NCBI GenBank assembly: GCA_026545225.1
Contig: CM048845.1
Coordinates: 58,532,033 to 58,596,032, forward strand
Reading direction: 5' to 3'
Origin: Cornus controversa
Lineage: Eukaryota > Streptophyta > Magnoliopsida > Cornales > Cornaceae
Length of the DNA stretch: 64,000 nucleotides
The notes under the pieces are model-generated. The model worked only from the letters and a program-made list of their open reading frames with translations, had not been told where the DNA came from and made no database searches. The position numbers and the translations under genes were made by a program. The first letter of the stretch is position 1, and every line of letters begins with the position of its first letter. Shown here one piece after another: positions 12,734 through 25,074 of the stretch.

Positions 12734-14837
12734 TGTTATGCCCCGATTTCTGACACCCGGTTAAGAGTGAGAAAAATGGGGGTGAATAGTGAAAATCAAA
12801 CATTAATACCTCTTACATACAATCCCACTCTGATATCATGCTCTGATACCAAGTTGTTACACCCCAATTTTTGAGTCACCGAAGATTTCATCTCCAAGCT
12901 TGAATCCCAAGGGTGAGTTCGTCCATTAAAGCCTAATGAACTATATCAATCTTTAATCAACGTAAACGATTAATCACATACCTACAATTGTAAATGAATA
13001 ACTCAACATCAATCCATCACTAAGTGCCCGTCAAGTGGCCACACATGTACATCCAAACATCACTTCTATCATAAATCTAGCTGAATCTACGATACATCAT
13101 AGATGTCTCGTAATAACATGCGAAACGTGCTATTTTTGATCCATTTTCTCAACATTTTTACGATGCATCACCATTGGGTCTTCGATGCATCGCCGAATTA
13201 TGATACATCATAATAGGGATTAAGATGTATCGTAATCACTCGACCTATAAACCTTACATAACTCTCAAGTGATCGCAATCTACCTAATTCTTATCCCTCA
13301 ACATACATATGTGATCCATAACATGTAAAACACCATAATCGTCCTCCACCGTCGCTTTATCTGAAAAGGGTTTGGGGGAGGGGGTTGAGCATACAACTAG
13401 CCCAGTAGAGATGATCCACCCGACTCAACGTTGACTCAGGCAACCCTGCATGAATGCATAATAAAATCTCTATGCAACTACATGGCATACTTCAACATTC
13501 ATAAACTTAAGGAATGCTCAACATGTCATAAGTATGATATCACATATCTTATGCATAAAAAGTAGCTCAATATGAATTACGTTCACAGTTAAACTCAACA
13601 CCACGTATACTATGAAATCAATCAACTAGGCACTTTTGATTATCACATCCATAGTAAGGGTCATGAAGACCACATACTTTGCTTACGTTTTACGGGTTGC
13701 TATCCTGACGGAAGTGGTAGCCGCTTGGCCAAGTTTTGGGCCTTTCAGCCTAGGGCTCCAGGCCCTTCTTAATTCTCACCCATGCCCCAAAAATCACCAC
13801 ATAAGTGCATATTTTTCACATATATGCACAAAACTAAGATTGTCAAAAAAAACTCACTCTCAATGCATTACATCAATAGCTAATGCATATACCATCAATA
13901 TCAAGCATATTTTAATGCAATTCAAATCAATTCCTAAAAATCAAATAAAAATGCATTTTGTAGAAATCTTTTTTATGCATTTCTTCCACATATGGAGTCA
14001 AATTTCATATACAATTTTAAATGAACATAATGACTCATAAAGGACTCATGGATAACATTCAACATATGTATAAAACATAATCTCAATCTAGGACATGCTA
14101 GACAATCTTAAACTCACAACATACATCAAGTTCTACATAAAGAACTCATGAAAATCTCATATCACAAGTAAGGGACCTATAGAATCAAGGTTAAGAAGCA
14201 ATTCACAACCCTACCTCAACTTTGAAGCCTCTTCTAGCTAAATCCCAAAATTCTCTAAGTTTCAACTTCTTCCAAATTAGCTTTTGTTCAGTTCAAACAG
14301 AGACCCTTGACCCATAGAACACTTTACCCTTTCTTAGGGAACTTTCAAATCTAAGCCCAACACTTCCGAAATGAAGAGAGAGGGAAGCGAGATGAAGAGG
14401 GAGAGTAAGAGAGATATTTCAACTGTATGTAATGGATGGAATCTCAGTCTTCAGATATTTATAATATTTAGGGTACGAAATGATCGAAGTGCTCCCAAGT
14501 CACTTAACGTATCCTCCCGATAACCGTTTTTGATTTCAAAAGCGGTTATAAATCACTTCCTTAAATCATTTAACATTTCATTTGGTCTAAAATCAAATAT
14601 AAAAATTTCAAATTTTCAGGCCCACTTAACCCACATTCCGGGTCCCGCCGGCCCGAAAATCTTAAATTTCTCCAAACGTTCTAAAAACTTTCCCAAACCT
14701 CTAAACAAGTTTCCAAACATGTTTTTCACACTTAAAACATGCAAAACATCATTTAAATTGCATTTATGATGAAAATGATGAATAATAAGAAAATCGGTCA
14801 AAATTAGAACCGGTCAAAATTGGACTTAATCTCTACA
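12734..14837 (-). mobile_element. 3' LTR of Gypsy A
   Basis: The LTR runs from TGTTATGCCCC (12734) to CTCTACA (14837). Just outside it, at about 14838-14850, is the polypurine tract (GGTTGGGAGGT on the - strand). A TATA-like TATAAATATC (- strand) lies near 14460. The outer 121 bp (12734-12854) form a tail with a primer-binding-site-like GCTCTGATACCAAGT at 12840-12854. A second LTR-end-like TGTTACACCCC starts at 12855. Palindromes such as CGATGCATCG lie at 13085-13240. Confidence 0.88.
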
Positions 14838-17800
14838 ACCTCCCAACCTTCAAGGAATTTCGTCCTTGAAATTAAAACGTACCTTAAGTGGTGAATAACA
14901 TAGGATACTTGGAATGCACTTCTTGCTCCCGCTCCCACGTAGCTTTTTCGACTCCGTAGTGTCTCCAAAAGTACCTTGACCAATGGAATGGTCTTGCCCC
15001 AACGTACTTGGTCTCTAGTGTCCAAAATATGAATCGACCTTTTTTCATACGACATGTCTTCCTCCACTCCAAGATTTGTCCAATCTAACACGTATGAGGG
15101 ATCCGGTTCATACTTTCTCAACATTAAAACGTAAAAAGTATTATGTACACTTGACATTTGTGGTGGTAATGGCAAGTGATATGTAACCTCACCAACTAAA
15201 TGCAAAATCTCAAACGGACCCATAAATTATGGCGCTAGCTTGCCACTACGCTCAAACCTCATCAAACCTCTCTGTAGCGAGACCTTTAGAAAAACATGGT
15301 CTCCCACCTCAAATGACAAAGGTCGTTGCTTTCTATTAGCATAGCTTTTCTGATGGCTCTGAGCAATAAACAACCGTTGCCTTATTACCTTGATCTTCTT
15401 CGTAGTCTCTCGGACTATATCCGACCCCAAAGAACTATCTCACCGACCTCGCTCTAACAAACCAGTGATTTACAAGGCTTGCCATACAGCGCCTCAAATA
15501 GAGCCATCTCTATACTAGCTTGATAGCTATTATTAAATGCTAACTCCACCAATGGAAGGTGATATTCCCAACTGCCACGAAAATCAAGCACACATGCCCG
15601 TAGCATATCTTCCAAAATCTGTATAGTATATTCCAGTTAACCATCCGTCTGAGGATGAAAAGTTGTACTAAAGTGAAGGTTTGTATCTAGTGCTACTTGA
15701 AAATCTTGCCAAAATTATGACATAAATCGTGGGTCTGTATTTGACACAATAGATACTGGCACACCATAAAGCCTAAGGATCTGCTCAATATACAACCGAT
15801 TGAGAGTATCCATATCATCAATCACTTGGATAGGGAGAAAATCAGCCACCTTGGTCAGTCTGTCGACAAGGACCCAAACTATATCGTGACTCTTCTTTGT
15901 CCTTGGAAACCCCCATCAAAAAGTCCATAGTGACATACTCCCATTTCCACATTGCCACAGGTAATGGTTGTAACAACCCTGCCGACCTTTGATGCTCAGC
16001 TTTCACTTGTTAGCAAGTGAGACACTTTGCTACAAACTAAGCCACATCTTTCTTTATACCCTTCCACCAATATTGTCGGTGTAAGCTATGATACATTTTG
16101 GTACCTCTGAGATGAACTGCAAGTCTCGTGCTGTGAACTCTCTAAGGACATCATTTCTACAAGTTAAGGGAACAAACATCTTCTCCTTGAATTTTAAACT
16201 CCCATCGAAATGAATAGTCCAACCTTCTACTACCTCACCACCTGTAATTCGAGTGCGAATAGTCTTTATCTCACCATCCTACCTCTGCTCCTCAATCACT
16301 CTGCTCACTGGAGTTGGTTGGGTGACAAGGGAAAATAAAGTCGTCGGTCTATCATCCTCACTAAAATATAATCTCATTTCTGAGATATCTTCCATCATTC
16401 TTCACTCACGTATAACTATGTTTGTCAAGCTACCAAGTGACTTCCTACTTAAGGCATTTGTTACCACATTAGCCTTCCCCAGATGATATTGTAAGTCAAA
16501 ACTGTAATCTTCCATGTGCTACATCCCTCTTCGTTGTCTCATATTCAAATCCTTTTGTAAGAAAAGGTATTTAAGACTTTTGTGATCAAAGAACACTTCA
16601 AACTTTTCTCCATACAAATAATGTCTCTATACTTTAAGTGCAAAAATTATCGCCGCTAATTCCAAGTTGTGTGTCGGGTAATTTTGTTCATGTGTCTTCA
16701 ATTGTCGTGAACCATATGCCACTATCCTTTCGGTTTGCATCAATATATATCCCAAACCGAGTCATGAAGTGTCACAATAAATTATGTATCCCAACCCACC
16801 TTCCAGAATAATCAATATTGGAGCTGAAGTCAATCGATTTTTCAATTTTATGAAGGCATGCTTGCAAGCATCATTCCATACAAATTTAACTCATTTTTGG
16901 GTAAGCTTGGTCATTAACGCCGTTAACCTTAAAAAATCCTTCACGAACCTCCGATAATACCCGGCTAACGCCAAAAAACTACATATTTCAAAAATGCTCT
17001 TTGGCCTTTCCCAATTCATCACCATCTCAATCTTGGATGGATCTATTGAAACTCCTCTTTCGGACACAACATGTCCAAGGAATTTCACATCGCTAGCCAG
17101 AATTCACACTTCTCATATTTAGCATACAATTAGTTTTCCCTTAGAAGTTATAACACTATCCTCAAGTAACCCTCATGCTCCTCTTCCGAAGACAAGTACA
17201 CTAGGATGTCATCAACGAACACCACCACAAACTTGTCCAAGTAAACACAAAAAACACGGTCCATCAAATTTATGAAAACTATTTGTGCATTCGTCAAACC
17301 AAATGGCATAACTAAGAACTCGTAGTGTCCATATCGAGTGCAAAAAAAGATTTTTTAAATGTCTTCATCTCTTACCCCTAACTGATAATATCCCGATCTT
17401 AAATTAATCTTTGATAAACACTTTGAACCCTTGAGTTGATCGAACAAATCATATATCCTTGGCAATGGATACTTGTTCTTGATCGTTACTCGATTCAACT
17501 TCCAATAGTCAATGCAAATTCGTATAGACCCATATTTCTTCTTGGCAAAAGGACCGGAGCTCCCCAAGGCGATGTACTAGGACGTACAAATCCCTTGTCT
17601 AGCAACTCCTGTAATTGATCTTCAATTTTTTCAATTCTATTGGTGTCATTCGATACGATGCTATAGAAATGGGCGCGGTACCTGGAGCAAGTTCTATAAC
17701 AAACTCCATTTCACGTTTCGGAGGTAACTCTGTCAAGTCCTCCAGAAACACATCCAAAAACTTTGTACTACATGAAGAAACTCTCCATGTCTCACATCTC

Positions 17801-18955
17801 CACCATCTACTAGTATACTAGCTAAAAAGTATCAAAGTCCTTTCTGATCACTAGGACTGTGAATAGAAGATAAGTTATCTCGTTCTCCCATAAAGCAAAA
17901 ACCATCACCTTCCGGTGTGCATAAGGTCACTTTTCCACGATAACAATCAATGTTAGCTTTATGGGTAGATAACCAGTCCATACCCAATATTACATCAAAG
18001 TTAGACATGTCGAGGAAAATGAAGTCAAACACTAACCAGTGTCCCAATATCTCAATCTCACAAGACCGACAAACACTACCCAAGGTCACCCTACCACCGA
18101 TCGGCATATCAATGGACAGTAGTATTGAGGGATGACACATCTAACCCCAAAGTAAAAAAAAATGCAATAGAAGTGAATGAATGAGATGCACCCGAGTAGA
18201 CTAAAATCCTAACCCAAGAGCTAGAAATTAATAATATACCTCGAAGCACTGACTGTCCAATCGAGGCCTCTCCTAGAATAAGAGTAAAGGCATGGCCCTG
18301 TGCTCCCTGACCCTGCTGGCCAGTCCTCTGATATCTAAACTGATGACTGGAAGCACTAGGAGTGGCTCCTCAAGCTGGTGGTCGTGAAATCTGAATAGAT
18401 GTAACTGCCTGTGGTGAAGGCAATACTCTAAAGCCCGACTGTTGAGTAGTAGGCTGTGTAGGATGCTGTCGTAAAATAACCCCACTTTGAGTACCCTTCT
18501 TCTGAGGACAGTTCCAACTAATGTGCCCTATCTTCTGACAATGATAACACTTTTTTTTCACCACTAAAGTAGCCTGCCCTTGTGTACACTCAAACATGTA
18601 GTGTCCAAGATGTTGACAGTTGAAACACACCACTCTAGATCGTAAAGATCCTGTGGGCACAGTCATAGATGGTGTCAATAGAGCCTATTGTTTCCCTTGT
18701 AAGGAGCTAGACTATCTCATCTAGCCAATTATCTGCCACCGTAGGGTTAGACCCTCCTACGTATGACGGTGGACTGTACTTCTTTACATGTCCCAATGCC
18801 AATATCATCCTACTAGGAGCTACTCTAGGTTGAGCTTGGGCCTCCTCTTGTGTTTCTCTAGCAATTTGTCGTATAGTTGTAACCATGTCACGCATAAATT
18901 GCTCCCCATCAATAAGGACTGCAGTTGCTTTTCCATGAGCTCTTCGTGGTGGCAT
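14838..18955 (-). mobile_element. Gypsy A gag-pol remnant
   Basis: Domains in order from right to left on the - strand are: gag start MPPRRAHGKA (18955); two CCHC knuckles (CFNCQHLGHYMFEC and CYHCQKIGHISWNC, about 18500-18640); protease with DVILGMDWL (about 17950-18140); reverse transcriptase ([20 protein letters not shown], 17355-17567, and its FLGHVVSERGVSIDPSK thumb region at 16891-17088); and RNase H and integrase (about 15230-16800). Last is a C-terminus with HNTFYVLMLRKYEPDPS, and a chromodomain-like GVEKATWERE in 14884-15223. The chromodomain points to the Tekay/Del lineage. The frames are broken many times. Confidence 0.88.
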
Positions 18956-19193
18956 CTTGCTATATAAATAACAAGAAGTCACTTAAAACCAAAACATGCA
19001 TAATATTAACTAACTCTCCTCATGCTTACTCAACGTCATGCCAAGTCACTTCATAAATTAGCATGTTATACCAAATAAGTAATCATGTAAACACATTCCA
19101 TGTAACATGTCCCATCCTTAAATCTATACTCACAACCTCAAGTTTACATATGGTTCAACCTCACCCATCGTCTAAAGGTATTCAAACCTGGTT

Positions 19194-19208
19194 GCTCTAA
19201 TACTAAGT
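19194..19208 (-). other. Primer-binding site of Gypsy A
   Basis: GCTCTAATACTAAGT on the + strand is a slightly diverged reverse complement of the methionine-tRNA primer-binding site, directly inside the 5' LTR. A second similar sequence lies 121 bp further out at about 19315-19329, within the LTR. Confidence 0.7.
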
Positions 19209-22090
19209 TATCACGCCCCAATTTCTGATGCCCGATTAAGAACAAGGAAAATGGGGGTGAATAGTGAAAATCAAACATCAATACCTCTCACATACAATCA
19301 CACTCTTATATTATACTTTGATATTAAGTTGTCACACCCTGATTTCTGAGTCACGGGAGATTTCATCTCCGAGCTCGAATCTCAAGGGATAGTCTTTCCA
19401 TTCAAATCTAATGAACTATCACAATCTTTAATCAACGCAAAAGCTTAATCACATACCTATAATTGTATACATATGACTAAACATCAATCCATCACTATGG
19501 GCCCCACACGTGGCCACACATGCACATCCAAGTATCACTATTATCCTAAGTCTAGTTGTGGACTACGATACATCGTAATCTATGATACATCGTAGATGTC
19601 TCGTAATAACATGTGAAATGTGTTATTTTTCATCTATTTTCTCAATATTTTTATGATACATCACCATTGGGTTTTCGATGCATCGTAAAAATGGGAATTA
19701 CGATGCATCATAATCATTCAACTTACAAACCTTGCATAACTCTCAAGTGATCATAATCTACACAATTCTTATCCCTCAACATACATACATGATCCATAAC
19801 ATGTAAAACATCAAAAATGATCCAAAACATGTATGGTATGATCAAAACATAAGACTTTCATACCCAAATGGATCGTATTCATATTATATATACATTGGGA
19901 TTTCAAAACTATCCTTCATACATTCATTCATTCTCCAAAAGACATGAACATGCCACACATGGCTAATATATAAAAAAGCTTAACTACATAAGAGTTATCC
20001 AAATATAAGAAAAATATTCCTGAAATAGTCGACATGCCACAACCCGGCATGGACATCTATATACATATATCCAAAAAAATCCAAAAAGTTCTCACTCGAG
20101 CAAATCTAAGCTTCATCCTCCACTAGTGCTTTATCTGAAAAAAGTTTGGGGGAGGGGGTGAGCATACAACTAGTCCAGTAGAGATGATCCACCTGACTCA
20201 ACATTGACTTAGGCTGCCATGCATGAATGCACAATGAAATCTCTATGCAACTACATGGCATACTTCAAAATTCATAAACTAAAGGCATGTTTAATATGGC
20301 ATAAATATGATATCACATATGATAAGTGTTCAATTCTATACATTTGAACCCTCTTTATTGCATATGTTAGTCCCATTTTTACGTTTACCGAGATATGTTT
20401 ATGGTATTTTTGTGTTTTTGATGTATTGCAGGTATTGTAGTAAAAGGAGCAAAATTTGAGGCTTTTTGCAGCTGAAGAGAAAAGTCAGGATTGCAGCCAA
20501 GGCATCTCGATCAATCGAGATTCTGCAGAGCCACTTACCCACTTGCTCACCTGCTTTCCCACTTGCAACAAAATCCCCCTTTTTGCACGACTTAGAGGGA
20601 TTGTCTGACTTGAACAAGACCTTTGGGGACCTTCTTGATATAGTTGGTATGTATATTGATATATATATATATATATATGGTGGGCCCCAAGGTTGAAAAG
20701 GAGGCCATAAAGCACAAAAAGAGACATTCGGGAGAGAAGAAGAAGGAGCTGAACCAGACCTTGAAGCTCCAATTTCTTTATCAATGGAAGAGTGCAAGGC
20801 AGCCATGAGCAACTAACTTCTCTACTAGGGTGTTGGTGAAACCCCTAGCCATGTAAACTTGTTCATTTTTGTAGCATTTTGGGATTTGTAATTAAATGTT
20901 GATTATCTAGTCTAGTGACAATGTACACTTATATATTTCTTATATATATTCATTTGAAGTGGAGTTTATTATTGTCTTAGAGTAGATTTTGTCATATGAA
21001 TGCACAACATTTGCATATTCCACAAGAAATGCAAATGATGGCTAGGTAATGGTACTTTAAATGAATGTGTAGTGCTTGCTTGTATAAACCATGCCAAGAT
21101 AAGGTAGTTTGGATGCATGTAGGTTCACTTAGAGAGTAAGGTAATTAGGTAGTTAGTTAGGTTGAAGAGCTATGCTTGTTGAAGATGGATTATGATAGGT
21201 TGACACACACATTAATCTTTTGATATGTCATTGAGGTCACAAGCCTAATGACATTGTTAGGCATATAATTTATGAATCCCAAGCTTGCTACACTTATGAA
21301 CATGTGAATGGCTAGTGGTGGAAACCACCCCTAGTTCTCTCTCCCAACCTTTACTCTTTAAATTTATTGTCATTACATTCATGCAATAGTTTTATAAATA
21401 AAACTCAAAAATCTTATTTTTAGGATTAAAGTGGAAGTAATCTTTTTTTAAGATAATTATGACTAGTCCTCGTAGGATTGATACCCTCTATATGGAACCG
21501 TATCTACAAAGATTCGTGCTCTTGCGAGTGGTTAAATTATATTTTGATAAAAGGAGCAAAAATAAGCTTACAATATAATTCAAGTTCCAACCACATCAAC
21601 ATATCTCATGCATAAAAGTAGCTCAACATGAATTACGTTCACAAATAAACTCAACACCATGTATACTCTAAAATCAATCAACTAGGGACTTCTGATTATC
21701 ACATCTATAGTAAGGGTCATGAAGACCATATACTCTACTTACGCTTTACGAGTTGCTACCTCGATGGAAGCGACATCCCCTTGGCCAAGTTTTGGGCCTT
21801 TCACTTTAGGGCACCGGACCCTTCTTAATTCTCACACATGCCCCAAAAATCATTAATCACCACATAAGTGCACATTTATCACATATATTCACAAAACCAA
21901 GATTGTCACAAAACTCACTCTCAATGCATTACATCAATAGCTAATGCATATACCATCAATCTCAATCATATTACAATGCAATTTGATTCATATGAAAACT
22001 GGTCAAAATTGGACCTAGTCTCTATAAAAGGAGTTTGATGAAAATGATGAATAATAAGAAAATCGGTCAAAATTGGATCTGGTCTCTACA
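19209..22090 (-). mobile_element. 5' LTR of Gypsy A, holding solo LTR C
   Basis: This matches the left LTR of A throughout its outer parts: CACGCCCCAATTTCTGATG at the start, palindromic CATCGTA-type repeats at about 19560-19700, and TCTCTACA at the end. Like the left LTR it has a 121-bp tail (19209-19329) before an inner LTR-end-like TGTCACACCC at 19330. It is interrupted by solo LTR C. Close to its outer end the LTR-end sequence and flanking target motif occur twice (about 22020-22045 and 22080-22105). Confidence 0.85.
20320..21598. mobile_element. Gypsy-type solo LTR C
   Basis: A 1279-bp segment runs from TGATAAGTGTTC to CCACATCA with a perfect 5-bp target duplication ACATA (20315-20319 and 21599-21603). 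Its position was found by comparing the two LTRs of element A. No internal domains are present. The TGATAAGTG start and ATCA end resemble LTRs of the Athila/Tat branch of Gypsy, but this family call is tentative. It carries the palindrome ATCTCGAT-CA-ATCGAGAT at 20504-20521. Confidence 0.85.
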
Positions 22091-22095
22091 GAAGG

Positions 22096-25074
22096 AGTTT
22101 GATAAATTGAAGTCAAAAAATATGACTGTGATAGAGTATGAGAATAAGTTCACTTCTCTCTAACACTTTGCTCCCAAAGTGGTGAGGGATAAAGGGTAAA
22201 AGACATAGAGGTTTGTTGACGGCCTTCATTATTTTATCAGGTCCATGGTAGCAATTTTAAACTTGAAAGTATATGCTAAGGCAGTGAGGAGAGCCTTAAT
22301 GGCAAAGGCTGAGGCTGAGGCAAAGGATAAACAAGAGAGACGGGAAACTTAGGTGCTCCTTCTGAGAACCAAGCAAAGAAGAAGCATAAGGGTGGTCCTT
22401 CCCAGTCAGTAGGGTCAGTGGGGCAACGGGTAGCATGCTCTGCACCTACGATTCCTATGCTAGTGGGATCTACTGGGGCTGAGGTGGTATGTTACTAGTG
22501 CAAGCAGCCGGGGCACTACAAGACGGATTGTCTAGTGGGTCAGCTTAGTTCGGGGCTTTATTTTGAGTGCGGCCAACCAAGTCACATGAGGAGAAACTTT
22601 TTACAGTTTTGTGGGAGTGTAGTTAGAGGAATGGGTTTGCAACAGAGTCAAGATTAGCCTGCAATAGTATAGCCGGGTTTCAAAGCATTACGCCCACCAC
22701 GACCAGTTATATCCATGTAGAGTGCACAACCTATTAGGGGATCTACTCCTAGTGTATCTACACAGTAGTCTGGCTTTTAAGGTAGTAAACAGCAAGAGTA
22801 GAGGACTCAAGGTAAGGTTTATGCAGTTACTCTTGCAGATACTTCAGCTAGACCTTCAGTGGTCCTAGTTATATTCCTTATGTATAGTTCGTGGGCTTGT
22901 GTTTTGGTTGATTATGGTGCATCATATTTATTTATTGCTGCATCATTTGCACGAGCATTAGGACTAGAGGTTAGTTGGTTGGGTAGGGCTATTTGGGTTG
23001 ATACGCCAGTCGATGGTACTGTGATTCTAGACAAGGTATGTCAGAGGTGTGTTAAGTTAGCCGGATGAACATTTGAGTTTGACTTCATTCTTCTTGAGAT
23101 GACTAGTTTTGATATTATTCTTAAGATAAACTAGTTGTTAGAGTTTCACTCCACCATATATTATTTCAGAAGACGGGTGGCAATTTATATGTCAGAAGGA
23201 GATTGTTTTTGCTTTGTGGGGGATTAGAGTGATTCTCATACTTCTCCATTTTATGGCATTAGTGGTTAGGAATGTTAGAGTTTCTTCTTGGCTAGCATTT
23301 TTTCCAAGGAAGAGGATGTTCCGAGAGGGATTTATCTGATGGTTTTTTGTGATTTTCTAGATGTTTTTCCAGAGGATTTGATGGAATTACCTCCTAAAAG
23401 AGAGGTAGAGTTTGTCATCGACATCATACCTGGTACAACACCCATATTTATGGCGTCGTACTACATGGCACCGACAGAGTTAGAATAATTGAAGAGACAT
23501 TTGAATGACTTGAAGGCAAAAGGCTTTATCAGACCTAGTGTTTCACTATGGGGATCATTGGGTTTGTAACGTTTGTTTGTTAAAAAAAGGATGGTTCTTT
23601 GAGATTGTGCATTGATTACCGCAAGCTGAATCATGCGACAATCAAGAACAAGTATTCGTTACCAAGAATAGACGACCTATTTGATCAATTTAAAGGAGTC
23701 ATTTATTTCTCTAAGCTTAATTTGAGGTCGGGTTACTATTAGTTAAGAGTAAAGGGCGAGGATATTCATAAGACGGCATTCCGTACATGGTATATACATT
23801 ATGAATTTCTTGTAATACCATTCGGTTTGACTAATGCACCAGTGACATTTATAAACTTGATGAACCGTACCTTCCAATGAGTATCTTAATATTTTTGTAG
23901 TGGTGTTCGTGGATGATATACTTGTGTACTAATCTTCGGAGGTGGAACATGAGTCACATTTGAGGATGGTATTGTAAATTCTAACGGAGCATAGATTGTA
24001 TACTAAATACAAGAAATGCGAGTTTTGGCTGCAAGAGGTAAAATTTCTTGGCTATGTTGTTTCTGGAGTGGAGTTTCAGTAAATCAATCTAAAATAGGGG
24101 CAGTGATGAGTTAGGAAAGTCTGAATAATGTATTTGAGATTAAGAGTTTTCTCAGGTTAGCGGGCTACTACCAGAGTTTTGTGAAAGACTTTTCTCGTAT
24201 ATCAGCTCCTATGACACGACTCACTCGTAAAGAAGTGAAGTTTGTATGGAATGAAACTTATGAATTAGCTTTTCTAGATTTGAAGAGTCGGTTGACTACA
24301 GATCCAATTTTGGTGATACCTGAGAGTGGCTTGGGGTATGTGACTTACTGCGACATTTCATAGAATAGACTAAGTTGTGTGTTGATGTAGAGTAATGGAG
24401 TGGTTGCTTATGGGCCTAGACAATTGAAAACTCATAAGCACAACTATCCTACACATGAACTGAAACTAGCGACTATGATCTTTGCCCTGAAGGGGTGGAG
24501 ACACTACTTGTATGGTGAGAGGTTTGAGGTGCACTCGGATCACAAGAGTCTTATGTACTTTTTCTCTCAAAAGGACTTGAACATGAGACAGGCGATAGGT
24601 TGAGTATATATAGGACTTTGATTTTGATTTACAGTATCATCCAAGAAAGGCAAATGATGCATTGAGTAAAAAGTCTCACGAGATTTTAGCTAGCATAGCC
24701 TTACAGGAATGGAAGATGATGGAGGATTTTTCAGAGATGGAACTATATTTCAGTGAAAATGTTGGACAAGCTACGTTGTTTAGCTTGGTGGCTCATCTTA
24801 TGTTTGTGAGTAAAGTGATAGCACAAGAGCGGGATCGTGAGTTGGAAGTTATTCACTCACAAATTATTAGTGGTATGATAGTAGAGGATTAGACCTTGCA
24901 TTCACACGGTGATCTATGGTTCAGAGGGTTGATGGTGGTTCCTTCTGACTATCATGAGGATGTATTACGGGAGTACCACCACTCTCGTCTTATAGTCTAT
25001 CCCTGTGGTATGAAAATATATCACAATTTAAAACACCAGTATTGGTGTAAGGGTATGAAAAAATATATGGCCGA
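22096..25074 (+). mobile_element. Gypsy B gag-pol remnant, second part
   Basis: After the insertion of A, element B resumes in gag (KEFDKL, then VIEYENKF). A zinc-knuckle region follows at about 22480-22610, protease at 22859-23068 and the protease/reverse-transcriptase linker at 23288-23488 (DFLDVFPEDL, then LPPKREVEF). Reverse transcriptase ([20 protein letters not shown]) spans about 23580-24170. RNase H lies at 24181-24603 (KDFSRISAPM, HNYPTHELKLATMIFALKGW). The start of integrase (ILREYHHS-type HHCC region, GMKKYMADF) ends near 25070. Wording and order are Tekay-like Gypsy. Many breaks; no intact frame. Confidence 0.88.

Larger units (their letters stand above)
12734..22090 (-). mobile_element. 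Gypsy element A (Tekay-like), whole but broken
   Basis: A full-length - strand Gypsy element with both LTRs (3' LTR at left, 5' LTR at right) is inserted into the gag of element B. A perfect 5-bp duplication GAAGG flanks it (12729-12733 and 22091-22095). Inside, reading the - strand, are gag with two zinc knuckles, protease, reverse transcriptase, RNase H, integrase and a chromodomain-like C-terminus. A solo LTR (C) lies in its 5' LTR. The coding region is broken in many places (well over five), so it is an old fossil. Confidence 0.92.

Noticed and set aside
20399-20812. 137-residue - strand frame in solo LTR C
   Set aside because: It includes a translated (AT)n run and lies within an LTR; no domain.
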